Of a DNA stretch of 64,000 nucleotides, positions 20,612 to 30,407 are shown one piece after another. The notes under the pieces are model-generated. The model saw nothing but the letters and a program-made list of their open reading frames with translations, was not told the DNA's origin and made no database searches. This stretch comes from Photobacterium sanguinicancri (lineage in GTDB: Bacteria; Pseudomonadota; Gammaproteobacteria; Enterobacterales; Vibrionaceae). The stretch spans positions 1,488,001 to 1,552,000 of the forward strand of contig NZ_AP024850.1 of NCBI RefSeq assembly GCF_024346675.1, given 5' to 3'. How positions within the stretch are numbered: position 1 is the stretch's first letter; every line of letters starts with the position of its first letter. The position numbers and the translations under genes were made by a program.

Positions 20612-21376
20612 ATGACAATTATTAGTGCAAAAAATCTCGCGATGCCACCTCGGTTGTTACCTGTCTCTTTTTCGTTGTCAGCTGGAGAGATTTTACATTT
20701 GATAGGCCCTAATGGCAGTGGGAAAAGCACGGCGATTTCATTGTTATCGGGCTTATTTTCTGCTGATGGTGATATTCAGTTTTTAGGGGTGAATATCGGA
20801 AGTTATGATTACCCATCACTAGCGCAGCGTCGCTGCTATTTATCGCAGCAAGATCGTCCTGCTTTTTCAGTCGCTGTGTACCATTATTTAGCGCTGGCGA
20901 CGTCAGCGTTAGTTAATGTTAACGCGGTACAGTTACAAGTAGCCATTAATGAGATCTGTGATGCGTTAGGGATCAACGACAAACTGAATCGAAATATTCA
21001 GCAATTATCCGGTGGTGAGTGGCAACGTGTCCGTTTAGCGGCAGCTTGCTTACAAGTATGGCCAGCCATTAATCCCGATGCAAAACTACTGCTATTAGAT
21101 GAACCTGCAGCAGCGCTTGATATTGGGCAAGAAGCGGCAATGTATCGATTGGTGAAGAAAATTGCGCGGCAAGGTGTTGCGGTTATTATGGCCAACCATG
21201 ACCTTAATCGTACGCTTACAGAAGCAGATCAGGTGATTTTACTGAATAACGGTTCTTGTGTTGCGAAAGGAACACCAGATGAGGTAATGACCGCAGAACG
21301 ATTAACTGATATTTTTGCAACCAATGTATACCGCACCGAAATAGAAGGGCGTAGCTGCTTGTTGTTTAGAGACTAA
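20612..21376 (+). CDS. btuD: vitamin B12 ABC importer ATP-binding protein BtuD
   Basis: ATPase subunit energising BtuC. Walker A IGPNGSGKSTA (near residue 32), Q-loop YLSQQDRPAF, ABC signature QLSGGEWQRVRLA, Walker B LLLLDEPAAALD and switch histidine MANHDLNRT. 254 residues, full length. Organised with btuC as a two-gene unit; the binding protein BtuF must be encoded elsewhere. Confidence 0.93.
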   Translation: MTIISAKNLAMPPRLLPVSFSLSAGEILHLIGPNGSGKSTAISLLSGLFSADGDIQFLGVNIGSYDYPSLAQRRCYLSQQDRPAFSVAVYHYLALATSALVNVNAVQLQVAINEICDALGINDKLNRNIQQLSGGEWQRVRLAAACLQVWPAINPDAKLLLLDEPAAALDIGQEAAMYRLVKKIARQGVAVIMANHDLNRTLTEADQVILLNNGSCVAKGTPDEVMTAERLTDIFATNVYRTEIEGRSCLLFRD

Positions 21377-21406
21377 AGCTGATTATAAATAGCGCAAGAT
21401 ACAATG

Positions 21407-21436
21407 AAGGCAACGTGATTAGCGTTGCCTTTTTTA
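21407..21436 (+). terminator. btuCD terminator
   Basis: AAGGCAACG/CGTTGCCTT stem with a 7-nt loop, followed by a T-run. Confidence 0.8.
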
Positions 21437-21480
21437 TTGGTTATTTTTCTGTGTAAACCTTACATCTAAGACAGAGAGGG

Positions 21481-23169
21481 TTAGCTTGTTTTGAATTGCC
21501 CAACCAGCTGTTTTAGCTCTTCGCCCGCTTCATTTAGTTCAGAAACAACATGTTCAGAATCACTATTGGATTGAATAAGGTGACTGACAATATCTTGTAT
21601 TGAAATCATATTTCTGTTGATTTCATCGGTTACTGAACTTTGCTCGGTTGCTGCTGTGGCGATATGACTGGTCATATCATTGATAGCTTCGACAGCGCCA
21701 GTCACAGATGAAAGACTTTCTGTAATCGAGTTAGCAGCACCGACTGCTTCTGTACACGTATTTTGGCTGTGATCCATTGAACTGACAGCATGAGCAACAA
21801 GCGCATGTAATTCATCAAGCATCTCTTTGATTTCTTTAGTGCTTGTTTGCGTACGGCTGGCGAGGCCGCGGACTTCATCGGCTACCACAGCAAAACCACG
21901 ACCTTGTTCACCGGCACGAGCTGCTTCAATGGCGGCATTCAGTGCTAGTAGGTTGGTTTGTTCTGCAATTTCACCGATAACTTTTAATACATTATCGATT
22001 TTCTGTGATTGTTGGTTTAGTGAATCAATATGTTTTGCGGCTTGATCAACTTCATCGACCAATGCTGTTATTGAAGCAACCGAGGTATCAACACGTTGTT
22101 GTGCAAGCTGTGAATCTTGGCTGGCATTGCTGGTTGCGTTGGCCACTTCATTAGCATTGATCGCCACTTCACTGGCTGCAGAACTCATTTCTGTCACGGC
22201 GGTGACCACTTGTTCTGTTTCGTTATTGTGGTCGTGAAGTTGCTGCGTTAGACCCTGTGTCTGTTGATGGATACTCCCAGCAGCGCGACCAACATTTTCT
22301 GTTACATCAGAAACTTGTTTAATGATGGTTTGTAGCTTGGCAACAAAGCGGTTGAATGCATTGGCAAGGTCAGCAATTTCATCTTCACCTTGAACATTGA
22401 GACGACGGGTTAAATCACCCTCACCATCGGCAATGTCATTTAAGGTATCAACCATATTTTGTACTGGTGTTGTAATGCGGTTGGCACTAAACAGCACTAA
22501 AATAATGGTAATAATCGCAAGGATAGCTGAGCTGATTAGCACTAGCTCAAAGCGCTCTTGCATAGCGAGTTCAGCCGTTGTGCGGTAGGTTGCCACTTCC
22601 TCTGTAATATCATCAATGTACAAACCAGTACCAATAAACCAGTTACCGTTATTTACGCCAGCAGCATAGCTTAACTTAGGTTGTGGCTGTCCATTTGCTG
22701 TTTTTGGATAGCTGTATTCAACAAAACCACCGCCATTACGTGAGGCGCTAATTAAACCTTGGATATAAGCAACACCATTTACGTCACGGGCATTGATACT
22801 ATTAGAGCCGTGCTTATTGGGTGCCGTTGAATGCACAATATTGGTGCCTTTCATGTCATAGATGAAAAAGTAACCTGAGTCTTCATCAGCAAAGCGGATA
22901 GGAGAGAGAAGCGTCCGAATTTTATCAATCGCTTCTGTTTTGTTTGGTGTTGTTTGCAGTATGTTATCAACAGAGTGCTTGATGATCGTTGTTGCATCTT
23001 CAAGCTGAAACTTCCTTTCTGAAATGAGTCGTTCTTGATAGTGGACCACTTCTTCATTTAATGCATTTTGTTCTAACGTTACGATAAGACCAATAGCGAC
23101 GGCCAAAGTGACAAATAGAGGGAGCAAGCTGAGCAATAAAAGTTTGCTCTTTAACTTTAATTTTTTCAT
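21481..23169 (-). CDS. methyl-accepting chemotaxis protein with single Cache domain
   Basis: Transmembrane chemoreceptor of 562 residues. First membrane helix about residues 8-30, periplasmic single Cache (sCache2) domain with [18 protein letters not shown] and [15 protein letters not shown], second helix about 208-230, HAMP domain ([20 protein letters not shown]), then a long signalling coiled coil with the conserved hairpin tip [20 protein letters not shown] and VRGLASRT. No C-terminal receptor-methylase pentapeptide. Such Cache domains often sense small carboxylates; the ligand is not readable. Monocistronic, convergent with btuD. Confidence 0.93.
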   Translation of the reverse strand: MKKLKLKSKLLLLSLLPLFVTLAVAIGLIVTLEQNALNEEVVHYQERLISERKFQLEDATTIIKHSVDNILQTTPNKTEAIDKIRTLLSPIRFADEDSGYFFIYDMKGTNIVHSTAPNKHGSNSINARDVNGVAYIQGLISASRNGGGFVEYSYPKTANGQPQPKLSYAAGVNNGNWFIGTGLYIDDITEEVATYRTTAELAMQERFELVLISSAILAIITIILVLFSANRITTPVQNMVDTLNDIADGEGDLTRRLNVQGEDEIADLANAFNRFVAKLQTIIKQVSDVTENVGRAAGSIHQQTQGLTQQLHDHNNETEQVVTAVTEMSSAASEVAINANEVANATSNASQDSQLAQQRVDTSVASITALVDEVDQAAKHIDSLNQQSQKIDNVLKVIGEIAEQTNLLALNAAIEAARAGEQGRGFAVVADEVRGLASRTQTSTKEIKEMLDELHALVAHAVSSMDHSQNTCTEAVGAANSITESLSSVTGAVEAINDMTSHIATAATEQSSVTDEINRNMISIQDIVSHLIQSNSDSEHVVSELNEAGEELKQLVGQFKTS

Positions 23170-23379
23170 AACAACACGCCTAATTATAATATTTATGATT
23201 CCTATAGGAATGAAACATGCATTCCTAGTATCTATATCGTCATAAAAATGCTTTGCTTTATAGTATGTTGTTTTGTTTTTGTGAGTTTGATGAGGTTAAT
23301 CGACTGGTGGGATGAGTGTTTGTGTAACAAAGACGGCCAGTTATTTAGGCACTAGCCGCCTTTGGTCACATTTTTGGCG

Positions 23380-25038
23380 TTACATCGTCCACAGAAGCAG
23401 AGCGAGGATCTGTGGCGACAAAATACGTAAGCACATAACGAGTGGATATACCGTTGCATAAGAGAGTGCAGCAGCACCACTGGTACTGTGGATATTATTA
23501 GCAAAAGCTAACGCGGGTGGATCTGTCATTGAACCAGCAAGCATGCCACAGATTGTCAGATAGTTTAGTTGGCCGAATAAGCGAGCAAGCACACCGACGC
23601 TGATCAATGGAATTAAAGTAATCACCATACCGTAACCCATCCAACTAAGCCCATCACCGTTGACGAGTGTTTCGACAAAGCCTCCGCCAGATTTTAAGCC
23701 TACGACGGCAAGGAATAAAACAATACCAATCTCACGTAATGCCAAGTTAGCGCTTGGCGGCATGAACCAATAGAGTTTGCCAATACTGCCTACTCGAGCC
23801 AGGATGAGTGCAACGATTAATGGGCCGCCAGCGAGTCCTAACTTTATTGCTGCAGGAAATCCAGGAAGGTAGAAAGGAATAGAACCTAATAGCACGCCTA
23901 AACCTATGCCGATAAAGACAGGCAGCATCTGAACTTGTTGAAGCTTTTGATGCGCGTTACCGACAATACCACTGACGGCTTCGATCGCCTCGTGTCGACC
24001 CACTAAATTTAGAATGTCACCAAACTGTAAGGTGGTTTGGCTAGTCGGTACTAGTTCTACACCAGCACGGTTTAAACGAGAAACAACGACATCGTATTTT
24101 TCTTTTAGCTCTAAGTCATGGATTTTCTTACCCAGAACGATTTCATTGGTGACCACTAAGCGCTGTACACGCAGCTCTGTACCGCGTGTAGACAGCGAGG
24201 CATCGACTTCTTCACCTATCACTAACTGCGCTTTTCTCAGGGCGTGTTTTTCGCCTACAAGATGCAGTAAATCGTTCACTTCAATTGTAGAGTCTGGTCG
24301 AGGAACATTGAGGTGCTCCCCCCGTTTTAATCGTGAGCATACAATGTCACCATCGGTGAGTGCAGGGACATCTTTTAGCATGAGTCCACTAAGGTTGGTG
24401 TTTTTTACTGCGACATTAATGGTATGAAGGGTTTGCTTTCTTTGACCGTTGTTCGCTTCAAACTCGTCAGCTTCTTTATCAATATCGACTCTAAAAGCTA
24501 AACGTAGCATCCACATAGTGAGTAAAATACCGCAGATCCCAAATGGATAAGCCACAGCATAGCCCATACCCGTTAGATCAAGCATGTTCTCTTGTGCGCC
24601 CAATTCGCTCAATATTTGCTGTCCAGCCCCTAACGACGGTGTATTGGTTACCGCACCCGAGAAAACCCCGAGAATAATAGGTAAGGGAACGTCGAAGATT
24701 TTATGAAGTGCAATGGCGACTAGGCAACCCATAATAACAATAAGCGCGGCAAAACCATTGAGCTTTAAACCAGAGCTACGTAAGGAGGCAAAGAAGCCGG
24801 GGCCGACTTGAATCCCAATTGTATACACGAACAGGATCAGCCCAAATTCTTGGATGAAGTGCAGGGTATGTGAGTCGAGACCGATGCCCCATGAGTCAGT
24901 AAAGTGACCAACGAAAATGCCGCCAAACAGCACACCGCCAATCCCCAAACCCACACCATAGATCTTCCAGTTCCCAATCCATAAGCCCAGCACAGCAACC
25001 AGCGCAAGAATGCTGATCGATAGTGCAATATCACTCAT
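23380..25038 (-). CDS. yidE: YidE family putative transporter (AspT/YbjL family)
   Basis: Inner-membrane protein with the AspT/YidE/YbjL duplication: two sets of membrane helices ([18 protein letters not shown] in the first, [18 protein letters not shown] in the second) flanking two soluble RCK_C domains ([13 protein letters not shown]). Very close to E. coli YidE along the full length; 552 residues. Start [16 protein letters not shown] at 25038, behind GGAGACTATC; four extra codons lie upstream. The transported substrate is not established for YidE. Confidence 0.92.
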   Translation of the reverse strand: MSDIALSISILALVAVLGLWIGNWKIYGVGLGIGGVLFGGIFVGHFTDSWGIGLDSHTLHFIQEFGLILFVYTIGIQVGPGFFASLRSSGLKLNGFAALIVIMGCLVAIALHKIFDVPLPIILGVFSGAVTNTPSLGAGQQILSELGAQENMLDLTGMGYAVAYPFGICGILLTMWMLRLAFRVDIDKEADEFEANNGQRKQTLHTINVAVKNTNLSGLMLKDVPALTDGDIVCSRLKRGEHLNVPRPDSTIEVNDLLHLVGEKHALRKAQLVIGEEVDASLSTRGTELRVQRLVVTNEIVLGKKIHDLELKEKYDVVVSRLNRAGVELVPTSQTTLQFGDILNLVGRHEAIEAVSGIVGNAHQKLQQVQMLPVFIGIGLGVLLGSIPFYLPGFPAAIKLGLAGGPLIVALILARVGSIGKLYWFMPPSANLALREIGIVLFLAVVGLKSGGGFVETLVNGDGLSWMGYGMVITLIPLISVGVLARLFGQLNYLTICGMLAGSMTDPPALAFANNIHSTSGAAALSYATVYPLVMCLRILSPQILALLLWTM

Positions 25039-25094
25039 GATAGTCTCCATTTTAGTAAAACAATCCGTTTAAACTTCGTTGGGGATAGCGAGTA

Positions 25095-25171
25095 TTCGCG
25101 AACAGCGAAAAGGGCTTGCGCCAGGGGTAGTGAACTGGGACTCAGTAGGCACTGATTTCGCGGAGGCGAAA
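25095..25171. repeat. pair of small TTCGC/GCGAA hairpins
   Basis: Two short inverted repeats, TTCGC-GAACA-GCGAA at 25095-25109 and TTTCGC-GGAG-GCGAAA at 25156-25171, in the 431-bp yidE-porin gap. They look like degenerate dispersed intergenic repeats; nothing else coding is visible in the gap. Confidence 0.45.
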
Positions 25172-25412
25172 GGAGTAAGTAGGGAGTAACGCCGATCTAC
25201 AGCTGGTGTGTCCTAAGCTTAAATTTTTGGCTAACCACTTGTTAAGTGATAAAAGTCAGTGGCTTGCCTGCTACCGTTAAAGTTAATAAACAATAAATAC
25301 CTTAAAAAAACCGCAGTGTTAAGGTTTGTCATACATATGTGTGGTGGTGGGCACAAAGGAAGTAATATTTCGTTACATTTTGCGAGGGCGACATCGTTTA
25401 ATCTCGCAATAA

Positions 25413-25440
25413 CTAAAAGCTGCCTATCGACAGCTTTTAG
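25413..25440 (-). terminator. porin 1 terminator
   Basis: Perfect 10-bp stem CTAAAAGCTG/CAGCTTTTAG with an 8-nt loop, about 30 bp beyond the porin stop. Confidence 0.7.
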
Positions 25441-25469
25441 TTGGGGAATATCTTTATAAGTAATCTTGA

Positions 25470-26510
25470 TTAGAAGTTATAACGTGCGAGTAGGGCGTAT
25501 TGATCTGCGCCTACATCATCACCCGTTGTTGCTTTCGCTTTAGTGCCAAGCTTAAGCTCTAAGGCGATAACAATGTTAGCAGGTACCCAAGCAGCACCAA
25601 TTAAGCCGTAAGATAGCTCCGCATCACTGTTATCGTCAGTCACACTGTTATAGCCACCATAGACTTGGTACATGTCTTGGATGGTATAAGCCCCAATTAA
25701 CTCATAGCCTTTGGCTTTATCGACGGCATCACCTGCACCGTTGAAGTTAATGTGGTTCTCATATTGACCATACTGCGCTGCAGCATAGATATTGTTGTTG
25801 TCGTACAGAGCAGCAAGTGACCATACTTTGTCATCTTCTTCTGCTTTATATTTGGTTTGACCATACGTAGCACCAAGGCTAACACCCACTTGCTCAATGT
25901 CGTAGATCACACTACCTTGTAAGCCATACTCACGATCGCCTGTACTTGAGCCATTTTCAAATTGGTATTGCACCCCAATTTTTACAGGACCAAATTGGTT
26001 ACGGTAAGTAAGGGCTTCATCGGCTCGGCCTGTACCTGATACACCGCCGTCACCGCCTGCTGCGCCACCTTCATCGCGGCCATCGTATGTACCTGACGCA
26101 CTACCACCGTACACCCAGAAAACATCGGTCCAGCCTGTTACATCATAATAGACAGACCATTGTTTACCGACTGTAATTGTACCTGCGTTGTCACTGGCAA
26201 AATAAATATTACCAAGGCGGTTTCCAAAATCTTGGCTACCGTTGGCAACGGGGTTATAGCCCCATTCTGCTTTTGCGCCTACGATCCAGTCATTGACTAA
26301 ACCGTGCGTAAAGCCGAAATTAATACGTGAACTGCTATTCACTAATTTGGTTGTACTATCTTCAGAGCCAACTGATTTAGTATGTTCAGCTCGAACAGCC
26401 AAGCGACCACCGACGGAGAAAGATGTATCACCATCACGGTATACTTCTGCTGCTGAAGCGGGGAATGCAACTACTGATGCCACTGCTAGGGCAATGAATG
26501 ACTTATTCAT
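25470..26510 (-). CDS. outer-membrane porin, OmpL/OmpH-like (copy 1)
   Basis: Gram-negative trimeric porin. Signal peptide MNKSFIALAVASVVAFPASA then AEVYRDGDTSFSVGGRL; alternating beta-strand pattern throughout; terminal ALLARYNF with the C-terminal phenylalanine needed for BAM insertion. 346 residues, no cysteine. Start at 26510 behind AAGGGA; upstream in-frame residues are non-signal-like. Shares blocks with the second porin at 27698 (VGAKAEWGY, ANGS, NRLG, TGRAD, YQFE), so the two are paralogues. A DsbA-like lipoprotein gene lies upstream on the same strand. Resembles Photobacterium OmpL/OmpH; which one is unclear. Confidence 0.9.
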   Translation of the reverse strand: MNKSFIALAVASVVAFPASAAEVYRDGDTSFSVGGRLAVRAEHTKSVGSEDSTTKLVNSSSRINFGFTHGLVNDWIVGAKAEWGYNPVANGSQDFGNRLGNIYFASDNAGTITVGKQWSVYYDVTGWTDVFWVYGGSASGTYDGRDEGGAAGGDGGVSGTGRADEALTYRNQFGPVKIGVQYQFENGSSTGDREYGLQGSVIYDIEQVGVSLGATYGQTKYKAEEDDKVWSLAALYDNNNIYAAAQYGQYENHINFNGAGDAVDKAKGYELIGAYTIQDMYQVYGGYNSVTDDNSDAELSYGLIGAAWVPANIVIALELKLGTKAKATTGDDVGADQYALLARYNF

Positions 26511-26861
26511 TTCTGTGTCCCTTATTATTGTGTTTTTTATATGATTGTTACATGACGAACAATCATTCCATTTGCGTATAAAACGTAGACGAATGGAGTC
26601 ATAAAAACATAATTTAAGTTCCACAAAAAAATACATAAATTGGGTTATGAGACAGAGTATTAATATTGGGAACCTCTTTTTTACTTTTAATGAAATTTGG
26701 ACTAGTAGTTAGAGTTTGGATGAAATTTACAAATGAAACGGGAAGCAACAACGTGGGATTATGCTAAGAGCAAAAATGTACGATAGGAATATAGAAATGA
26801 ATCGAGTGAAAGAGAAGAAAGCACGCGATCTGTAATTTGAAACAGATCGCGTACGGTGAGG
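26511..26861. other. 351-bp promoter/leader region of porin 1
   Basis: No reading frame of note. Contains AT-rich promoter-like sequence for the porin and, at 26823-26852, the terminator hairpin of the upstream lipoprotein gene. Confidence 0.5.
26823..26852 (-). terminator. terminator of DsbA-like gene (copy 1)
   Basis: Eleven-bp perfect stem ACGCGATCTGT/ACAGATCGCGT with an 8-nt loop; on the minus strand a pyrimidine-rich tail follows. Suggests the lipoprotein and porin 1 are separate transcripts or partly uncoupled. Confidence 0.7.
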
Positions 26862-27479
26862 CTACAATTTTAATAGGTGCCTCATAGTCGTAGAGATATC
26901 TTCAATACTGTCATGTGCACTGGTGTTAACTAAGTATTTACCACTAACAATAAAAGCTGGAATAGCATTCAACTGCGATTCTTGCATGACCTTATCGGCA
27001 TACTCCATTTTTGCGACGACAGCATTTTTCTCGTCATCTGATAGCGCATATGGTGTTTTTAAGTTATTGTTTTTATAGATTTTTTCTAGCTGAGCTTTAC
27101 GCTCTGCTTCGGTTGATTCTGATGGCACTTGGATATAGCCGAACAAATCTTCCATGAATTTTGCGCTAGGCTTGTCGTCGGATTGAATAACAGCGGTATA
27201 GTACATAAAAGCGAGCATTTGCGAGCCACGGTCGAAAGTAGCATGCATTTTTTCGATTTTAGTGTTCGTCTGTTTTTCCATCTCAGGGATGATGGTTTCC
27301 ATCGTGCGGCAGTGTCCACAACCAAAAGAAAACACTTCTAGTACTTGTGGAGCGTTAGTGATTTCCTTAGGAAGAACTGTGTAGTGTGTACCTTGCTTTG
27401 GTACATCGGCGCCATTACATCCAGTTACCATGATGAGCATCGAAAAAATTACGATGAAGGGTTTTAGTAAGTGCTTCAT
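26862..27479 (-). CDS. DsbA-like thioredoxin-fold lipoprotein (copy 1)
   Basis: Predicted lipoprotein: signal MKHLLKPFIVIFSMLIMVTG with lipobox VTGC (Cys21), so it is membrane-anchored, unlike soluble DsbA. The thioredoxin-fold core LEVFSFGCGHCRTM holds a CxxC active site at 54-57 with a GH dipeptide (E. coli DsbA has PH); the cis-proline loop is NAIPAFIVSGKYLV near the C terminus. 205 residues. Start at 27479, as the upstream frame lacks a signal. A second copy is at 29576. Role in disulphide exchange is inferred; nearby porins have no cysteines. Confidence 0.85.
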   Translation of the reverse strand: MKHLLKPFIVIFSMLIMVTGCNGADVPKQGTHYTVLPKEITNAPQVLEVFSFGCGHCRTMETIIPEMEKQTNTKIEKMHATFDRGSQMLAFMYYTAVIQSDDKPSAKFMEDLFGYIQVPSESTEAERKAQLEKIYKNNNLKTPYALSDDEKNAVVAKMEYADKVMQESQLNAIPAFIVSGKYLVNTSAHDSIEDISTTMRHLLKL

Positions 27480-27632
27480 AATCCGTAAGTCTTGGTAGAA
27501 AGAAGGGCGTACTATAGTCGATGTCGAATCAATGATAAATAGTTTCAGCTCCATGGTTTGATGTGAGTCCATTTAAATTTAATTGCAATTAACGCAGCCT
27601 GAATATGACATTATTAGGTTTGCATTAAATGC

Positions 27633-27659
27633 AAAAAAGGGTTCCTAAATCGGAACCCC
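27633..27659 (-). terminator. porin 2 terminator
   Basis: On the minus strand GGGTTCC, loop GATTTA, GGAACCC and six T. Lies about 40 bp beyond the porin 2 stop. Confidence 0.8.
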
Positions 27660-27697
27660 AAAAAAGACTCAGTTTTCTCTTTGAAAGCAGTTTTCGT

Positions 27698-28753
27698 TTA
27701 GAAGTTGTAACGTACTAGTAGTGCTAAGACGTCATCAAGTTCTGCGGAAGAGCCATTACCATTTTTGCTGCTGGTATCAATTTTGTATTCAGCGGCTAGA
27801 ATAATTGGACCAGTGAAGTAGGCAGCACCGACAGTTGCATAAGCATATTTAGCGTCTGAGTTATCATCTGTTAGTTGGTTATAGCCGCCTAATAGTTGGA
27901 AGCTGCCAATATCGTAAGAGCCAAAGAGCTCAATGCCTGTAGCATCTTTAATTGCACCTTCGTTGGTAGTTTCTGCACCTGTTAAGCCGTAATCATCTTG
28001 GTATTGATGGTTCTTGGATTGGCTGTAGTTAGCCGCAAGGTATAAACCTGAATTTTCATAGCTTGCAACGGCATTGGCGATCTTTGCATTTTCGCGATCA
28101 TCAAATTGTGTTTCAGCGTATACACCACTTAGGCCAAGACCGAAGTCAAAGTCATAGCCAGCCATTGCTTGGTAACCACCTTTACGGTTGTAACCAGTCT
28201 GAGTTGACGTGTCGTAGTTGTCGTCTTCGAATTGGTATTGTAAGCCAACTTGTAGGCCTGAAAAGTTACCACGGTATTGAATTACGTCATCAGCACGACC
28301 AGTACCATGTACGCCACCATCTCCAGAAATACCGTCGTAGTTACCTGCGGTATCCCCACCGAACACCCAGAACATATCTGTTTTGCCTGCTACATCGTAG
28401 TGAATTGACCATGCTTTACCGATAGTAAATTGACCAATGCCTTCTTTATCTGCGGTGATTTGACCAAGACGATTAGAAAGGTGGCTCTCTTTACTGCCGT
28501 TGGCTAACGCATCGTAGCCCCATTCCGCTTTGGCACCTACATCCCAGCCATTTTCTAGGGCGTGAGTAAATGCAAAGTTAATACGTGATGATTCGCTTTG
28601 TAAGCTGCTATCGCCATCCGAAAATTGTGCGCTAGCGGCTAAGCGGCCACCAATAGAGAAAGTATTTGTACCATCATTAACAATTTCAATTGCGTTGCTG
28701 TAGGTAGAGGTTGTTAATGCTGCGACTGCTAAAGCAAGAATTTTTTTATTCAT
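27698..28753 (-). CDS. outer-membrane porin, OmpL/OmpH-like (copy 2)
   Basis: Porin of 351 residues with signal MNKKILALAVAALTTSTYSNA, then IEIVNDGTNTFSIGGRL, and a terminal ALLVRYNF. Same domain architecture as porin 1 but clearly diverged, mostly in the segments expected to be surface loops. Start at 28753, preceded by GGGATACG. Long AT-rich upstream region (822 bp to the next gene). Physiological selectivity cannot be read from sequence; in Photobacterium profundum paralogous porins are reciprocally regulated by pressure through ToxR, which may apply if this is that genus. Confidence 0.9.
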   Translation of the reverse strand: MNKKILALAVAALTTSTYSNAIEIVNDGTNTFSIGGRLAASAQFSDGDSSLQSESSRINFAFTHALENGWDVGAKAEWGYDALANGSKESHLSNRLGQITADKEGIGQFTIGKAWSIHYDVAGKTDMFWVFGGDTAGNYDGISGDGGVHGTGRADDVIQYRGNFSGLQVGLQYQFEDDNYDTSTQTGYNRKGGYQAMAGYDFDFGLGLSGVYAETQFDDRENAKIANAVASYENSGLYLAANYSQSKNHQYQDDYGLTGAETTNEGAIKDATGIELFGSYDIGSFQLLGGYNQLTDDNSDAKYAYATVGAAYFTGPIILAAEYKIDTSSKNGNGSSAELDDVLALLVRYNF

Positions 28754-29575
28754 TTTAACGTATCCCAATTTGTTATTAGTAAGGCATTTAACTCCTAAAT
28801 GCTTGATAATATTTTTAATGTTTTAGTGACGTTAAAACCAGTAAAAGAACATAAAATGATCAAGTGATATTTAATTTTATTTAGAAATTTTATGATCTTA
28901 AATGTATTTAAAGAGTTATTTTTGTTTTTTTATGTTTCATTTTCGAGGTGAATGAGTGCTAAATGGAGCGAGGTATGGTTATGTGAACTGATACGAAATA
29001 TTAGTCAGTAAAAAAACAATAAAATTCAATTTTTAATCAGTCTTTTTTTAGATAAAAACTTAATTAAATTGCTCAAATAACAATTAACTCAATATACCGC
29101 TTAAATTCCAGACTTAATACTAAGCGCTCAGTGAAGCCTTGTGGTAAATAACGTAGTGTTAAGTACGCTGGTTAGTCATGCCTATTGAGAGGAGTGCTGA
29201 GCAAAGTTACGGTAGGTTGTATAAATGTTTGATATATAAGTATTGTATGGTTTTAAGTGTTGTGTTGTTCTTAGTGTTTTCGATGTAATTTTTATTAAGC
29301 AGAAACTGAACACTTACTCACCTGAATAGGGAAAAGCACTTTTTGTAAGTAGTACTCAGGTGAAAAAGGCTGATGGTAAATAAGCGAGGTATAGAGGGCG
29401 AGTAATACTTTAATTACAGAACGGGTTGGGTGCTGCTGTACATGTAATTGATAAAAGAAGAATAGAAATACAAGAAAAATAGAGATAACAGAGCAGTTAA
29501 TAGTCAAACTTAGATATAATTAAGCCGCTGTAATGGCTTACATTACAGCGGCTTTATACTTATACGGTATTAATA
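28754..29575. other. 822-bp gene-free region upstream of porin 2
   Basis: Very AT-rich near the porin start. At 29318-29363 it holds an inverted repeat TCACCTGA/TCAGGTGA with an inner ACTTAC/GTAAGT repeat, and at 29522-29554 a 14-bp perfect stem. A 70-codon open frame on the minus strand at 29295-29507 has only a TTG start and no coding character. Likely porin regulatory region, possibly also an RNA. Confidence 0.5.
29522..29554 (-). terminator. terminator of DsbA-like gene (copy 2)
   Basis: Perfect 14-bp stem AAGCCGCTGTAATG/CATTACAGCGGCTT with loop GCTTA, 22 bp beyond the stop. The flanking T-run on the minus strand is weak. Confidence 0.7.
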
Positions 29576-30190
29576 CTAAAGTTGAGAAAGGTATTTAATA
29601 GTATTTGCTAAATCTTCTAGGCTTTCATGAGCATCACTTTTGACAAGGTATTTACCCTTAACGACAAATGCAGGCACAGAAGCAATTTCCGCATTGGCAA
29701 CAATTTTTTCTGCTCTCGCCATTTCTTCAAATACTTGCTTATGTTGATCTTCAGAAAGCTCATAAGGACTAAGTAAAGAATGCTGGTTAAAAATCGCAAT
29801 TAATTGAGCTTTACGATCTGCTTCAGTCGCCCCTTCTTTTTTATCTTGTGTGTAAGAAAAAAGCTGCTCCATTAACTCTGGTTTAGGGTGACCATTTGAC
29901 TGAATAGCAGCGGTGTAAAAAATGTATGCCGCAAGTTGAGCACTTTCATTGAAGGTGACATGCACTTGTTCAATATCGGTGTTAGCTAACTTTTGTATTT
30001 CAGGTAGGATTTTATCCATATTGCGGCAGTGTCCACAGGCTAATGAAAACACTTCCATCACAGGTGCAGTTGTTGATGTCACGGGGGTTGCCACAGTGGT
30101 GTACTGAACACCTTCTTTGGGTGTTGAAGTATCGTTACAACCGACAAGTGCCAGTAATCCCACAAAAAGAGGTAATAATATTTTTTTCAT
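29576..30190 (-). CDS. DsbA-like thioredoxin-fold lipoprotein (copy 2)
   Basis: Paralogue of the 26862 gene. Signal MKKILLPLFVGLLALVG with lipobox LVGC (Cys18), active site CGHC at 52-55 in EVFSLACGHCRNMDKILPEI, cis-proline loop ASVPAFVVKGKYLV. 204 residues. Alignment is collinear with copy 1 (shared FY-TA-IQS, LKTPYALSD-like/LLSPYELSE, and ADRKAQL/AERKAQL blocks). Start at 30190; the longer frame lacks a signal sequence. Substrate protein and redox partner unknown. Confidence 0.85.
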   Translation of the reverse strand: MKKILLPLFVGLLALVGCNDTSTPKEGVQYTTVATPVTSTTAPVMEVFSLACGHCRNMDKILPEIQKLANTDIEQVHVTFNESAQLAAYIFYTAAIQSNGHPKPELMEQLFSYTQDKKEGATEADRKAQLIAIFNQHSLLSPYELSEDQHKQVFEEMARAEKIVANAEIASVPAFVVKGKYLVKSDAHESLEDLANTIKYLSQL

Positions 30191-30407
30191 AGTGCTTATT
30201 GTTGTGATGTATAACTTATCATTATGGATGGTTATTGATGAAAAATCGTGAGCCAATTTCAAAACTTACACTCTTTTACACTTTAAGTCGGTATAGATAA
30301 CATTTGTGGGCCGAAAATTGTCCATCATGGATAAAAGATCAGAGTAAAGATTGAAGTAATTGCGCAATCCAGTATTATTGCGGGCTTTTTTTGAAGTGGA
30401 GTGTGGC

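Noticed and set aside
29295..29507. 70-codon open frame on the minus strand in the porin 2 upstream gap
   Set aside because: Only a TTG start, no Shine-Dalgarno, low-complexity hydrophobic translation, and it overlaps a structured repeat; treated as non-coding.
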